Shown here piece after piece: positions 8,377 to 16,741 of a DNA stretch of 32,270 nucleotides. Both the position numbers and the translations under genes were made by a program. Below the pieces are notes generated by a model. That model searched no databases and had not been told where the DNA came from. It saw only the letters and a list, made by a program, of their open reading frames with translations. Positions within the stretch are counted from its first letter, which is position 1; each line of letters opens with the position of its first letter. This stretch comes from Coraliomargarita sp. CAG:312. GTDB lineage: Bacteria; Verrucomicrobiota; Verrucomicrobiia; Opitutales; Intestinicryptomonadaceae. Where the stretch lies: assembly GCA_000438015.1 (NCBI GenBank), contig FR901570.1, positions 55,953 through 88,222 of the forward strand. The letters run 5' to 3'.

Positions 8377-10035
8377 TTATGCGTTTTCCTTGGCTTCTTC
8401 TACCAGCAATTTGCGCTTATACGAGCGCAAATGCACAATTTTCACAATTGCCGTAAATATAATTCCGAAAAGCGTAGAAGAATACCCCGCCATAAGGCTG
8501 GCGTTGAATATGCCGAGCGACAAAAGAATCAGAGAAAATACTGTGCCGGTCAAACCAATGTACAGCCCAAGGTCGAAAAGATTGTCCTCGTTCTCCAAAA
8601 GTTTCAATTTAAGCCTTGCCGGAACCTTTGTGCGTTTTATTGCGGCCAACCTTATGACGCAGACTATATAAACCAAAAATTGGATTATTAGGAATATGCC
8701 TATAGCCGCTAATGTTGCAGAATCTGTTTGGAAGTTCATAGTATCCTTTTGAACATTGTTAATAACTTTTTCAAATGCAAACCTCAGCTCGGGAGCTTGC
8801 CCGTTTTCTATCTTTACGTTTAAAATTTCCGGCTCCAAAAAAGCCATAAAAATAGCCGCCACAATAAAAGCCTCTATAAATCCGCGCAACAAAGCCAAAG
8901 GGGAATGCCACGACGGAGTATCGCGCCTTGGCGAGAAAATCCTAAAGAAGCCCCTAATAAAAAAATACCCGCCCAATATGCCTAAAGCTATCTTGATAAC
9001 TAAAGCCCAAACCGGATTCGACGCAGCAAAAGCCCCCAATTTCAAGCGCAACGGATCGCAAATTTCAGAAATATGCCCTGCAAGCCAAGACTCGCGGTAG
9101 AGCGGTTTATCCTGGCTTAAAAGGAATTTTAAAGCGCCTTCTCCGTTAAAAAATGCAAACTTCAAGTCGTCCCACCTATCAATATCCGCCGTATTGGACA
9201 AGTAATTGCGGAAACCGTCGGTATCGCCGCAAACCATAAGAGAGGCCGCCAGCACCTTCTTGGCTTGCGCGTCGAGAGCAGAATTGTAGATTTTTGCAAA
9301 ATCGTACATCTGAGCTAAAGAATTGAAATGCGGAATAAGCGAACGTATTTGCGTCCAATCCATATCCTTTTCAAATACCAGCAGAGCCAAGCAATATCTT
9401 TCAAATTCATCTTTTTTGGCACTATCGCCCTTCATTTTCTCCAAGATTATTGCCATATTTTTTTGGAAACTTGGATTAAGGTCGCCAGTTTGCGCCAGAA
9501 GTCCGGAGGTCAAAAGAGCGGCCTCCAGCGGAGCCCCAGCCGAAGTAAACACCGGAGGCAGCAGCGTGGAATTCAACGAGCGCAATTCAACGAATTTGCG
9601 AACCAATCCCGTCTGCGTCTGACTTAGAAAATCCATCAATTTCTTTCGGTTGTCCGACAGAGCTAAAATATTGTAGAGAGGTTCGGACGAAACGCTAGGA
9701 TTTGGCGAAATAGTCGAATAAAACGCGTCAAAAAACGGCTCGTCACCGCCCGCGGGAATCCAATTGGGGTGTTTTGCAAATAAAACTTCTGCCTGTTTGG
9801 CAATATCCGATTTTCCCCCGGCACAATTGGCTATCAAAATTGCGGTGGACAGCTTGGCGTTGTCCAAATATATGCGCGCGACATCTTCAGGAGTTGCAGT
9901 CCCACTTCCCGCAGCCACTACTGCAACGCGGTCAACACTCATAAAATACGCGGGAATAGAAGCCGAAACGAGCAGTATGCAAACGCCAACCGCCATGCGG
10001 ATTACCGACTTTATAAAATTTATAAAAAATCGCAT
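8377..10035 (-). CDS. Large membrane protein of unknown function with ExbB/MotA-like C-terminus
   Basis: I do not recognise a family for this 552-residue protein. It opens with one transmembrane helix (about 12-32) followed by a hydrophilic, largely helical region of roughly 300 residues, likely periplasmic. Five further hydrophobic segments follow near 335-358, 375-392, 440-463, 488-508 and 512-535. The last 65 residues, with GLTGTVFSLILLSLGIF then GYSSTLFGIIFTAIVKI, resemble the two pore helices of ExbB/TolQ/MotA channels (compare LGLLGTV and LSTTIIG in the ExbB at 12939), so a distant relationship is possible. The start at 10035 is chosen because GAGGA lies 8 bases upstream; an ATG at 10131 would add 32 residues without support. 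It overlaps nothing but abuts lpxA by one base, suggesting an envelope role. Confidence 0.75.
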   Translation of the reverse strand: MRFFINFIKSVIRMAVGVCILLVSASIPAYFMSVDRVAVVAAGSGTATPEDVARIYLDNAKLSTAILIANCAGGKSDIAKQAEVLFAKHPNWIPAGGDEPFFDAFYSTISPNPSVSSEPLYNILALSDNRKKLMDFLSQTQTGLVRKFVELRSLNSTLLPPVFTSAGAPLEAALLTSGLLAQTGDLNPSFQKNMAIILEKMKGDSAKKDEFERYCLALLVFEKDMDWTQIRSLIPHFNSLAQMYDFAKIYNSALDAQAKKVLAASLMVCGDTDGFRNYLSNTADIDRWDDLKFAFFNGEGALKFLLSQDKPLYRESWLAGHISEICDPLRLKLGAFAASNPVWALVIKIALGILGGYFFIRGFFRIFSPRRDTPSWHSPLALLRGFIEAFIVAAIFMAFLEPEILNVKIENGQAPELRFAFEKVINNVQKDTMNFQTDSATLAAIGIFLIIQFLVYIVCVIRLAAIKRTKVPARLKLKLLENEDNLFDLGLYIGLTGTVFSLILLSLGIFNASLMAGYSSTLFGIIFTAIVKIVHLRSYKRKLLVEEAKENA

Positions 10036-10212
10036 AATAAAATTCCTCGTATAACCGAAAATATTTCGGCGGACATTCCCATCGTCAGAAAAAAACCTTA
10101 ACGTCCTCCAACCGCGAGTCAAGAAAATCAATCTTTAAAAAAAAAGCACCGCAGCGCATAAACATTTAGCATTGAAATCCTTGATTTACTGCGCGCCCTG
10201 CATGTGAATTTA

Positions 10213-11592
10213 TCAATCCTTAGGCACAATAGAGCTCTGAAGCCCGCGCGCTATTTCAGGGATTATCAATCCCTTCTGCGCATATATTTCCCTTGCCTGC
10301 ATTCTTATGACGGGCCTATACAATTCAAACGCGATGGCAGCCAATATGCAAACTGCGCCGGAAACCGCCGTAACCGCTGACAGCCCGACGTAGTGGGACA
10401 CGTACCCTTGCGCCAAGCTTCCCAAAGGAGGAAATCCGAAAAAAGACATAGTAAACACGCTCATCACCCTGCCGCGTTTTTCTTCGTCAACCAGACTCTG
10501 AAGCATAGTATTGCACCCCGCGGCAACTGCTATCATTCCAAAACCCACCGGGACTGCCAATATGTATGCGATTCTTAAACTATCAACCATAGACATAAGA
10601 ACCAATCCTATGCCCGCAAGCGCGCAAGAGAGCACTATCACCCTTCCCATGCCCAAAACGCTCTTTCTAGCTGCGAGATAAAGGGCAGCTCCCAGAGCTC
10701 CGCATCCGACGCAGCTCATCATATTGCCCAAAGCCGCGCTGCCGCCTCCCAATGTTCCCTTTGTAAATGCGGGCAACAATAGCGAAAACGGCATTGCAAA
10801 GAAACTGAACACCATAAGAAGCATAATAAGCGCGCGAATAGGCTTGAACGAGTATATGTATGAATACCCCTCCATGATATCCTTTATGGCGCTCGAATGC
10901 TTAGCGGCAGTTTCCGGTTTAAGTTTTATCATGTAAAGCGACAAGAGAATTGCGCCGTACGAAGCCGCATTCACAAGGAAACAAACGCCCTCCCCAAAAA
11001 AAGAAATCATTACTCCGCCTATTGCCGGGCCAATAAAACGCGAACCGTTCATAGCAGTCGAATTTAGCGCAATAGCGTTGCTCAAATCTTTAGGAGGAAC
11101 AAGCTTGGCGTAAAACGATTGCCGCGCGGGGGCGTCAAAACTCACGACAGTGCCGACAAAAAAGCACAGAGCAAAAATTATCGGCATGTTTATAAGCCCC
11201 TCTACAGTCAAAATGCCCAATACAGCACTCTGAAGCATCATTAGAGACTGCGTCACCATTAGAATACTTCTGCGGTTGAAACGGTCGCAAACAACCCCCG
11301 CGAACGGCGTAAATACAAGCGACGGAATTTGCGACAAAAAAACCGAAACAGACAAAAGAAAAACGGAGTTTGTCAGGTTAAAAACAAGCCACCCCATAGC
11401 AACTTGCTGAATCCAAGCGCCTATGAGAGTGACAGACATTCCCGCAAAATAAATGGCAAAGTTTCTATTCTTTAACGACGAAAATATGTTTACGAGAGCC
11501 AACGGATTTCTTGGAATAAGAACGCCAGCGGCTCTTAGCGGAAAACGTCTTCTCGCCTCCCGTCCGTCGATTTTATTTGTTGGGCGTTTCAT
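10213..11592 (-). CDS. Major facilitator superfamily exporter (EntS/MFS_3-like)
   Basis: The 459-residue protein is an inner-membrane transporter with about 12 predicted helices. Its N-terminal half carries the cytoplasmic-loop motif A as GVVCDRFNRRSIL. The opening NRNFAIYFAGMSVTLIGAWIQQVAMGWLVF and the motif FDAPARQSFYAKLVPPKDLSNAIALNS are typical of the MFS_3 branch, which contains enterobactin exporter EntS and many putative drug or siderophore exporters. The substrate cannot be told. The N-terminal 35 residues are basic and hydrophilic. ATG at 11592 is preferred (GGAG 11 bases upstream); an in-frame ATG at 11619 and a GTG between are alternatives. A terminator for the upstream lipoprotein gene lies just before it, so it likely has its own promoter. 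A T9 run on the minus strand follows at 10137-10145, without a clear hairpin. Confidence 0.85.
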   Translation of the reverse strand: MKRPTNKIDGREARRRFPLRAAGVLIPRNPLALVNIFSSLKNRNFAIYFAGMSVTLIGAWIQQVAMGWLVFNLTNSVFLLSVSVFLSQIPSLVFTPFAGVVCDRFNRRSILMVTQSLMMLQSAVLGILTVEGLINMPIIFALCFFVGTVVSFDAPARQSFYAKLVPPKDLSNAIALNSTAMNGSRFIGPAIGGVMISFFGEGVCFLVNAASYGAILLSLYMIKLKPETAAKHSSAIKDIMEGYSYIYSFKPIRALIMLLMVFSFFAMPFSLLLPAFTKGTLGGGSAALGNMMSCVGCGALGAALYLAARKSVLGMGRVIVLSCALAGIGLVLMSMVDSLRIAYILAVPVGFGMIAVAAGCNTMLQSLVDEEKRGRVMSVFTMSFFGFPPLGSLAQGYVSHYVGLSAVTAVSGAVCILAAIAFELYRPVIRMQAREIYAQKGLIIPEIARGLQSSIVPKD

Positions 11593-11627
11593 TTGCTTTA
11601 CCACTCCGCAAAAAATCAATAGTCGTT

Positions 11628-11657
11628 AAAAAAAAATCCTCCCGTTGCGCGGGAGGA
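11628..11657 (-). terminator. Rho-independent terminator after the lipoprotein gene
   Basis: On the minus strand TCCTCCCG (11657-11650) pairs with CGGGAGGA (11644-11637) around a 5-base loop, followed by at least eight T (complement of the A run at 11628-11636). It lies 28 bases past the stop of the lipoprotein gene and separates it from the MFS gene. Confidence 0.9.
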
Positions 11658-11684
11658 CGGCTAAATTCCAAATAAATAAAATTA

Positions 11685-12161
11685 TTAGAATAGATCCTTC
11701 TTCACAACGGCATTATAGCGCGCGCCAACCGATATGCAATTTGCGTACGCCTTTGTTATAGCCTCGGTTGTGGAGTCTATCTCGGAGGCAAATGCCGGCC
11801 ACTCTTTCTTGAGGGCGACTACCGCGCTTGCCGAATTGAAATCTGAAATATACGAAGACAAGTCAGAAGATGCCTTTTTCATATTCTGCCCGTACATTTT
11901 CTTTTCCAATGAAACAAGCTTGTCCCATGCGCGTATATAATCTTTATATGCGTTCGTAAAATCCACTGGGCAACCCGCCAAGCGGACCGACTGCATTTTT
12001 GAAACAACTTCGGAAGCCGATTTTGAGGAAGCGGTTATTTTACTGTCTATTGAATAGACAGCCTGAATGGAAAGCTGTTCCGGAGATTCCTGGGTGGCAG
12101 AATTGCAGGCCGACAAAGCCAGCGCCGATACCAATGCCAATATTGAGAGTATTTTCTTCAT
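11685..12161 (-). CDS. Small secreted lipoprotein of unknown function
   Basis: The 158-residue product has a lipoprotein signal: MKK, a hydrophobic stretch and the lipobox LSAC with Cys19 as the lipidated residue. The mature part is hydrophilic and mainly helical, with many Ser, Lys and Ala residues and no recognised domain. It contains two further cysteines (in the AGCPVDF and ANCISV segments) that could form a disulfide. Asn at +2 after the lipid Cys would suit outer-membrane sorting by E. coli rules, which may not apply here. A weak AGAAAG precedes the ATG. The gene is monocistronic: divergent leuD lies upstream and a strong terminator lies downstream. Confidence 0.8.
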   Translation of the reverse strand: MKKILSILALVSALALSACNSATQESPEQLSIQAVYSIDSKITASSKSASEVVSKMQSVRLAGCPVDFTNAYKDYIRAWDKLVSLEKKMYGQNMKKASSDLSSYISDFNSASAVVALKKEWPAFASEIDSTTEAITKAYANCISVGARYNAVVKKDLF

Positions 12162-12335
12162 AATTTTGCTTTCTTCTAAAAACTCTTAGAATATATAATT
12201 CATCCAATGTATGCGTAAGGATTCGTACTTTTGCAAGTATAAGTCAATATTTTTTTCGGCAATAATGCGTTAAATTCAAGTCAATTTTTGTGTTGTAGAG
12301 AAAGAAAAAATCGTTCTAATGTGGTTGAATATACT

Positions 12336-12935
12336 ATGGCTCTTGAAAGAATTACAGATGTATCCGGAAAAGGAGTATTCCTCCCCGGGAACGATATAGA
12401 TACGGACAGAATAATCCCCGCCCGTTTTATGGTTTGCGTCACCTTTGAAGGCTTGGGCAAATACGCCTTTTACGACGAGCGCAAAAACGCAGACGGATCG
12501 GACAAAGTTCATCCGTTGACCGATCCGAGAAAGCAAAACGCGAAAATTTTGCTTTCCGGCGCAAACTTCGGGTGCGGTTCTTCGCGCGAACATGCTCCGC
12601 AGTCGCTTTGGCACTATGGATTCCGCGCGATAATTGCGGAGAGTTTTGCTGAGATATTTTTCGGAAATTCCACGACGCTTGGAATACCGTGCGTTTGCGC
12701 AAAAGGCCAAGACATAGCCGAAATAGCAAAAATAATCGAGGAGAATCCCGATGAACCCGTAGATGTAAATCTGGAAAAGATGGAAATATCGTGCGGGAAA
12801 TTCTCATGCCCGTGTTCGATGCCAGAAAACGCAAGATCTGCGCTCGTATCCGGGACATGGGATCCTATTGCAGAACTTCTCGACGCAGAAAAACAAACGG
12901 CGGAGACCGCCCAAAAACTTCCATATTTTAAATAG
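12336..12935 (+). CDS. leuD: 3-isopropylmalate dehydratase small subunit
   Basis: LeuD is the small, swivelling subunit of isopropylmalate isomerase (with LeuC), which interconverts 2- and 3-isopropylmalate in leucine synthesis. The 199-residue protein has the signatures GNDIDTDRIIPARFM (18-32) and GANFGCGSSREHAPQSL (75-91), then IIAESFAEIFFGNSTTLGIPCV. Length fits the family. The ATG at 12336 begins MALERITDVSGKGVFLPG as expected; the frame extends upstream without homology and has no Shine-Dalgarno. The partner leuC is not adjacent, whereas it is usually next door. Instead exbB starts three bases after the stop, so leuD heads a run with exbB and exbD. The related homoaconitase/citraconate isomerase small subunit is an alternative name that sequence alone cannot exclude. 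Confidence 0.9.
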   Translation: MALERITDVSGKGVFLPGNDIDTDRIIPARFMVCVTFEGLGKYAFYDERKNADGSDKVHPLTDPRKQNAKILLSGANFGCGSSREHAPQSLWHYGFRAIIAESFAEIFFGNSTTLGIPCVCAKGQDIAEIAKIIEENPDEPVDVNLEKMEISCGKFSCPCSMPENARSALVSGTWDPIAELLDAEKQTAETAQKLPYFK

Positions 12936-12938
12936 CCG

Positions 12939-13505
12939 ATGAATTTTATATTGGAAGGAGCGGGAATATTCATCTACCCGCTGGGGCTTTGCTCTTTTGT
13001 CGCTCTATTTATAATAATAGAGCGGCTCATAAGCCTTAGGGATTCAAAGGTGGTTCCCCGCGAAATCGCCGACACTATCATTTCCGGGAAAATCCCCGAA
13101 ACCTCCAATGATCTTTCAAGCAGCATAGGAAGAATCCTTTATTTTTATAAGAACTCGTCCCCTGACGCCGAGGCGTTAAAGGCGTTTGCCCAGCTTGAAA
13201 TGACGCGCCTGGAACGCGGAATGTTTTTGCTTGATATAATAATATCGGCTGCGCCTCTGCTCGGGCTGCTAGGAACGGTCGCCGGGCTAGTCACAGTTTT
13301 CGCCACAGACGACTCTATCCCCAGCCCCGAAACAATATCAAAAGGAGTTGGGCTGGCGCTTTCGACTACAATAATAGGCTTGTCCATCGCTATTCCGACA
13401 ATTGTCGGGAACACATACCTAAACCGAAAATTAGACAAACTTCATGCGCGAATAAACATTTGCGTTGAACGCCTTATAGATTCGCGCCGCCAAAACGACG
13501 AATAG
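12939..13505 (+). CDS. exbB: MotA/TolQ/ExbB proton-channel family protein
   Basis: The 188-residue protein is an inner-membrane proton-channel subunit that, with ExbD, powers TonB-dependent import or Tol-type envelope functions. Three transmembrane segments are visible, near 7-30, 98-122 and 137-160. The family motif follows the usual pattern: APLLGLLGTVAGLVTVF in helix 2 and ISKGVGLALSTTIIGLSIAIP in helix 3. It is followed six bases later by an ExbD-like gene, which fixes the pair; TolQ/TolR is the alternative name. It starts three bases after leuD, so translational coupling is likely. Neither TonB nor a receptor is present here. Confidence 0.9.
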   Translation: MNFILEGAGIFIYPLGLCSFVALFIIIERLISLRDSKVVPREIADTIISGKIPETSNDLSSSIGRILYFYKNSSPDAEALKAFAQLEMTRLERGMFLLDIIISAAPLLGLLGTVAGLVTVFATDDSIPSPETISKGVGLALSTTIIGLSIAIPTIVGNTYLNRKLDKLHARINICVERLIDSRRQNDE

Positions 13506-13511
13506 AAAATT

Positions 13512-13910
13512 ATGGACATATCCCGGAACAAACACAGGCGCAAGGGGGAAGTAAATATCGTTCCCTTGGTCGATGTTTTTACCGCACTAATATTCTTTTT
13601 TCTTTTGACGATGCAGTTTAAAAATATCTACGCCGTAGATATTACGCCGCCTACAATGCAAAGCTCGGAATCAGCCGACAACCAATTGCCAAACATTCTT
13701 GCAATTTCAAAAGACGGCAAATATTTGTTCAACGCCAAGGAAATCGACGACGCCTCCCTGGCGCAAAAATTAAAGGATATAGCCGCATCTTCAGACTCTT
13801 CGCTCGTGCTTTTAGCCGACGAGCAGACACCGCTGCATTTCGTGACATCGGCTATAGACAAAGTTAAGCTGGCAAAGATAAAAAAGCTCTCGCTTCAGAC
13901 GAACAAGTAA
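13512..13910 (+). CDS. exbD: ExbD/TolR family energy-transducing protein
   Basis: The 132-residue product has the ExbD/TolR layout: a short basic cytoplasmic tail (RNKHRRKGEVN), one transmembrane helix near 20-37 and a periplasmic domain. The essential membrane Asp is Asp21 in NIVPLVDVFTALIFFFLL, the residue proposed to take protons with ExbB. The periplasmic part ends with the usual VTSAIDKVKLAKIKKLSLQT strand. Length is typical (about 130-150). It pairs with the ExbB gene 6 bases upstream. No clear Shine-Dalgarno lies before the ATG, which suggests translational coupling. Confidence 0.9.
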   Translation: MDISRNKHRRKGEVNIVPLVDVFTALIFFFLLTMQFKNIYAVDITPPTMQSSESADNQLPNILAISKDGKYLFNAKEIDDASLAQKLKDIAASSDSSLVLLADEQTPLHFVTSAIDKVKLAKIKKLSLQTNK

Positions 13911-13972
13911 AAATCCCACGTTTGATTTAAAAGCCGCTCTATGGGAAAACCGCCCAAAAGCCGCGCATATTT

Positions 13973-14509
13973 TTAGGATTTTACGCGTTTTAGGGCAAAA
14001 AACGTCTTTAAAAGCCTTGAACATTCGTCGAATAAAACGCCCGAATCCACTTGAATTGCATGGTTTAAAGTCGGTATGTCGTGGAACTTCAAAGCTCCGC
14101 CTAAAAAACCCATTTTAGGATCAGGGACAGAAAAGACGACCCTAGAAACCCTGCCCATTACGCATGCGCCTGAACACATCGGACAAGGTTCTTTAGTGAC
14201 ATAGACAGTAGCCCCGTTTAAGCGCCAATCACCCAATTTGCGGGCAGCCTGGGTTATTGCCAAAATTTCAGCGTGCGCAGTGGGATCGCGCATAGACTCG
14301 ACCATATTATGCGCCTGCGCGACAATCTCGCCGCCGAACTCTATCACAGCGCCAATAGGGACTTCTCCCGCCTTCCAAGCCTTCAAAGCCTGGTTGTAAG
14401 CCATCTTCATAAAAAACTCATCGCCGCGCTCCATATACGACGGGCGCAGCGGAAGAAATGGGCAGTCTGGCGCGGATTTCTGGGGATATTCTGGGCTTTT
14501 GCTTTCCAT
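13973..14509 (-). CDS. tadA: tRNA-specific adenosine deaminase
   Basis: TadA deaminates A34 to inosine in the anticodon of tRNA-Arg(ACG). The protein (178 residues from the chosen start) has the cytidine-deaminase zinc site: HAE (His79, with proton-shuttle Glu81) and PCPMC (Cys109, Cys112). Family context is clear in KAWKAGEVPIGAVIEF, MRDPTAHAEILAI and NGATVYVTKEPCPMCSGA. The start is uncertain: ATG at 14584, 14509, 14434 and 14410 are all in frame. Family alignment covers the region from about 14434 on, so the first 25-50 residues are extra, and no Shine-Dalgarno settles the matter. It is alone on the minus strand, convergent with exbD and divergent from infA. Confidence 0.92.
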   Translation of the reverse strand: MESKSPEYPQKSAPDCPFLPLRPSYMERGDEFFMKMAYNQALKAWKAGEVPIGAVIEFGGEIVAQAHNMVESMRDPTAHAEILAITQAARKLGDWRLNGATVYVTKEPCPMCSGACVMGRVSRVVFSVPDPKMGFLGGALKFHDIPTLNHAIQVDSGVLFDECSRLLKTFFALKRVKS

Positions 14510-14672
14510 CGGGGTTAAAATATTGCGAAAAAAACGCTTATGCCGCGCAAATATTGCGCTAAATACAATCAAAATTGTTGACAAGCTTTCTGCGTAAAAC
14601 CATTTTAAATCAATTATTATTTGCGATTACAACATAAACGATTGCAAAAATCAAAAATAAAAAAACAAATAA

Positions 14673-14942
14673 ATGTCAGAAACTGTAGTTGAAGTAGAAG
14701 GAAAAGTGGTCTCAGTTCTGCCCGGAACGATGTTTAGGGTGGAGATAGCCAACGGCCATCAAGTTCTCGCCCACATATCGGGAAAGTTGCGCAAGAACTT
14801 TATAAAGTTGACTGTCGGAGACAGGGTCAAAATGGAAATGACACCGCAGGACTTGGAAAAAGCCCGCATTGTTTACCGTCTAAAAAACACGGAAGTTCCC
14901 AAGACAATTCCCAAACGCAGTTTTGGGCCAAAACACCGCTAG
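14673..14942 (+). CDS. infA: Translation initiation factor IF-1
   Basis: IF-1 occupies the ribosomal A site during initiation. The 89-residue protein is a single OB-fold S1-like domain: VVEVEGKVVSVLPGTMFRVE, then HQVLAHISGKLRKNFIKLTVGDRVKME, then ARIVYRL, all at expected spacing. Standard IF-1 has about 72 residues; this one carries a basic C-terminal extension of roughly 17 residues (KNTEVPKTIPKRSFGPKHR) that could add RNA contacts. The leader is very A-rich with no Shine-Dalgarno. The permease gene starts seven bases after the stop, so the two are likely cotranscribed. That is an unusual partnership for infA. Confidence 0.95.
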   Translation: MSETVVEVEGKVVSVLPGTMFRVEIANGHQVLAHISGKLRKNFIKLTVGDRVKMEMTPQDLEKARIVYRLKNTEVPKTIPKRSFGPKHR

Positions 14943-14949
14943 GAATTTT

Positions 14950-15972
14950 ATGCGGGCGGGCGGCCTATATAAAAATAGGAAATTGCCCCAATATCTATTG
15001 GCCGTTGGGATTGGCTCTCTTTTAATCCTTGCGGCCGTTTCGCTTTCATTGGGAAGCGGTTCAGTTGGGTTTGAACAGTTGGTTGACTATATTTTTTTAC
15101 GCCCGCTGTCCCCAACCGAAATTTTGATTATAGAACAATTGCGCTTCCCTCGCGTGATAATGGGAATTTTAGCCGGAGCAAGCTTGGCTTTGGCGGGGGC
15201 GGGAATGCAAAGTTTGTTTAGAAATCCGCTGGCGGATCCTTCAATAACGGGCGTTTCGGCAGGTTCGGCGCTGGGAGCGGTATTGGCAATTTCGATTTTT
15301 CCCCTTTCGGCGGCATGTTTGCAAGCGGGCGCCATAGTTTGCGGACTTGCTGCATCCGCGGCAGTGTGCATGCTCGGGCGTTCAAACGGAAGAATGTCGG
15401 CTTTGTCGACGCTGCTAGCAGGAATTGCAATAAACGCATTTTGCGGAGCGATAGTAGGCTACTGCATGTATTCTGTCAGAGACGCCGGCTTAAAAGGTTT
15501 TGTCTTTTGGACTTTAGGCTCGCTGGACCGCTGCGATTGGAGCGACGTTATCTCGACAGCCGCTCTCTGCATTCCAAGTTGGATTGCCCTCTTTGCGTGC
15601 GCCGGCGCATTAAACGTTATGCTGCTGGGACGCGAGCAGGCATATCATACAGGTATAAATACAACCTGGATATGGATTGCAACAACGACGGCGTCATCAG
15701 TGGCGACCGCTGCATGCGTTGCAGTTTGCGGAACGATAGGGTTTGTAGGGCTTGTTGTTCCGCACATAATTAGAATGGTTTCAACGCCTGACAACCGTGT
15801 ACTGCTTCCATTGAGCGCGGTTGGCGGAGCGGCTTTGATGACTCTGTCTGACATAATAACGCGCATTGTATCGCCGGAAGATCCAATTCCAATAGGCGTA
15901 GTCACAGCCTTAATCGGCGCTCCGGTTTTCATCACGCTTTTAAAAGGCAATAAGGGCTCGCCAAATGATTAG
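14950..15972 (+). CDS. FecCD/BtuC-type ABC transporter permease (iron chelate, haem or cobalamin)
   Basis: The 340-residue inner-membrane protein belongs to the FecCD family of type II importer permeases, with about 10 helices. Diagnostic segments are LRFPRVIMGILAGASLALAGAGMQSLFRNPLADPSITGVSAGS split over the N-terminal third, the coupling region HTGINTTW, and GTIGFVGLVVPHIIRMV plus PIGVVTALIGAPVFITLL near the C-terminus. Such permeases work as homodimers with an ATPase and a periplasmic binding protein. ATG at 14950 has AGGA five bases upstream and is preferred to an ATG at 14923 inside infA. The ATPase gene overlaps its end by eight bases. The substrate is not decidable, although the HmuV-like ATPase hints at haem or siderophore. 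Confidence 0.92.
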   Translation: MRAGGLYKNRKLPQYLLAVGIGSLLILAAVSLSLGSGSVGFEQLVDYIFLRPLSPTEILIIEQLRFPRVIMGILAGASLALAGAGMQSLFRNPLADPSITGVSAGSALGAVLAISIFPLSAACLQAGAIVCGLAASAAVCMLGRSNGRMSALSTLLAGIAINAFCGAIVGYCMYSVRDAGLKGFVFWTLGSLDRCDWSDVISTAALCIPSWIALFACAGALNVMLLGREQAYHTGINTTWIWIATTTASSVATAACVAVCGTIGFVGLVVPHIIRMVSTPDNRVLLPLSAVGGAALMTLSDIITRIVSPEDPIPIGVVTALIGAPVFITLLKGNKGSPND

Positions 15973-16741
15973 CTTGGAAAACATATCGTTTTCATACGGT
16001 TCGCGAAAAGTGTTGGACGGCATTTCGTTCTCTGCAAACGACGGCGAATTTGTGGCTGTACTGGGAGCAAACGGCGCAGGGAAAAGCACGCTCGTTAGAA
16101 TTGCAAGCGGCGCGTTGCGCGCAGACTCCGGAAAAGTTAAAATAAACGGCGCCGACATTGCAAAATCCGCTCCGCGCGAATTGGCTAAATGCCGGGCGGT
16201 TTTGGAGCAGGAATCCGCCCTTGAATTCGATTACACCATTCTTGAAACAGTCTTATTGGGAAGATACGCATATAATGTTTTTCCGCAGGATTCCGCAGAA
16301 GACATTCTTCTAGCAAAAGAATGCTTAAAGCGTGTAGAAATGTCAGGATTTGAAAACCGCCTCTATACTAGCCTTTCTGGAGGAGAAAAGCAAAGGGTTC
16401 AACTTGCTCGCGCGCTGTGCCAAATAGGCAAGGATCCGCGCGGGAAAATTCTGCTTTTAGACGAGCCGTCGTCAAGCCTCGATCCCGCGCACGCGCACGC
16501 GGCAATGCGCGCGGCTAAAGATTTATGCAAACGCGGAGCCGCAGTAATATCTATTCTTCACGACCCAAATTTGGCTGCCGCATACGCCACAAAAATCGCC
16601 CTTTTAAAAGACGCCAAACTGGTTTCTTTCGACATCCCTGAAATATCCTTAGACGAAACTCTTTTAAGCAAAACATACAGCGCCCCGTGCAAGACATTAG
16701 ATTTCGACGGAAAAAAAATCATTTACTTCCCCGAACATTAA
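15965..16741 (+). CDS. HmuV/FecE-like ABC transporter ATP-binding protein
   Basis: The 258-residue cytoplasmic ATPase partners the permease it overlaps. It shows Walker A GANGAGKST (34-42), signature LSGGEKQRVQ (137-146), Walker B LLLDEP (163-168) and the switch His199 in ILHDPNLAAAYA. The segment ELAKCRAVLEQESALEFDYTI, the ARALCQIG-KDPRGKILLLDEP spacing and SLDPAHAHAAM resemble HmuV haem importers (RRAVLPQ pattern, SxLDxxHQ) more than BtuD or FecE. A binding protein and outer-membrane receptor are missing nearby and must be elsewhere if the importer is functional. AAGGG lies about 8 bases before the ATG. Confidence 0.9.
   Translation: MISLENISFSYGSRKVLDGISFSANDGEFVAVLGANGAGKSTLVRIASGALRADSGKVKINGADIAKSAPRELAKCRAVLEQESALEFDYTILETVLLGRYAYNVFPQDSAEDILLAKECLKRVEMSGFENRLYTSLSGGEKQRVQLARALCQIGKDPRGKILLLDEPSSSLDPAHAHAAMRAAKDLCKRGAAVISILHDPNLAAAYATKIALLKDAKLVSFDIPEISLDETLLSKTYSAPCKTLDFDGKKIIYFPEH

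Noticed and set aside
10137..10145. T9 run on the minus strand after the MFS gene as a terminator
   Set aside because: Only a 5-bp pairing (CGCAG/CTGCG) with a loop of over 40 bases could be found, too weak to call an intrinsic terminator.
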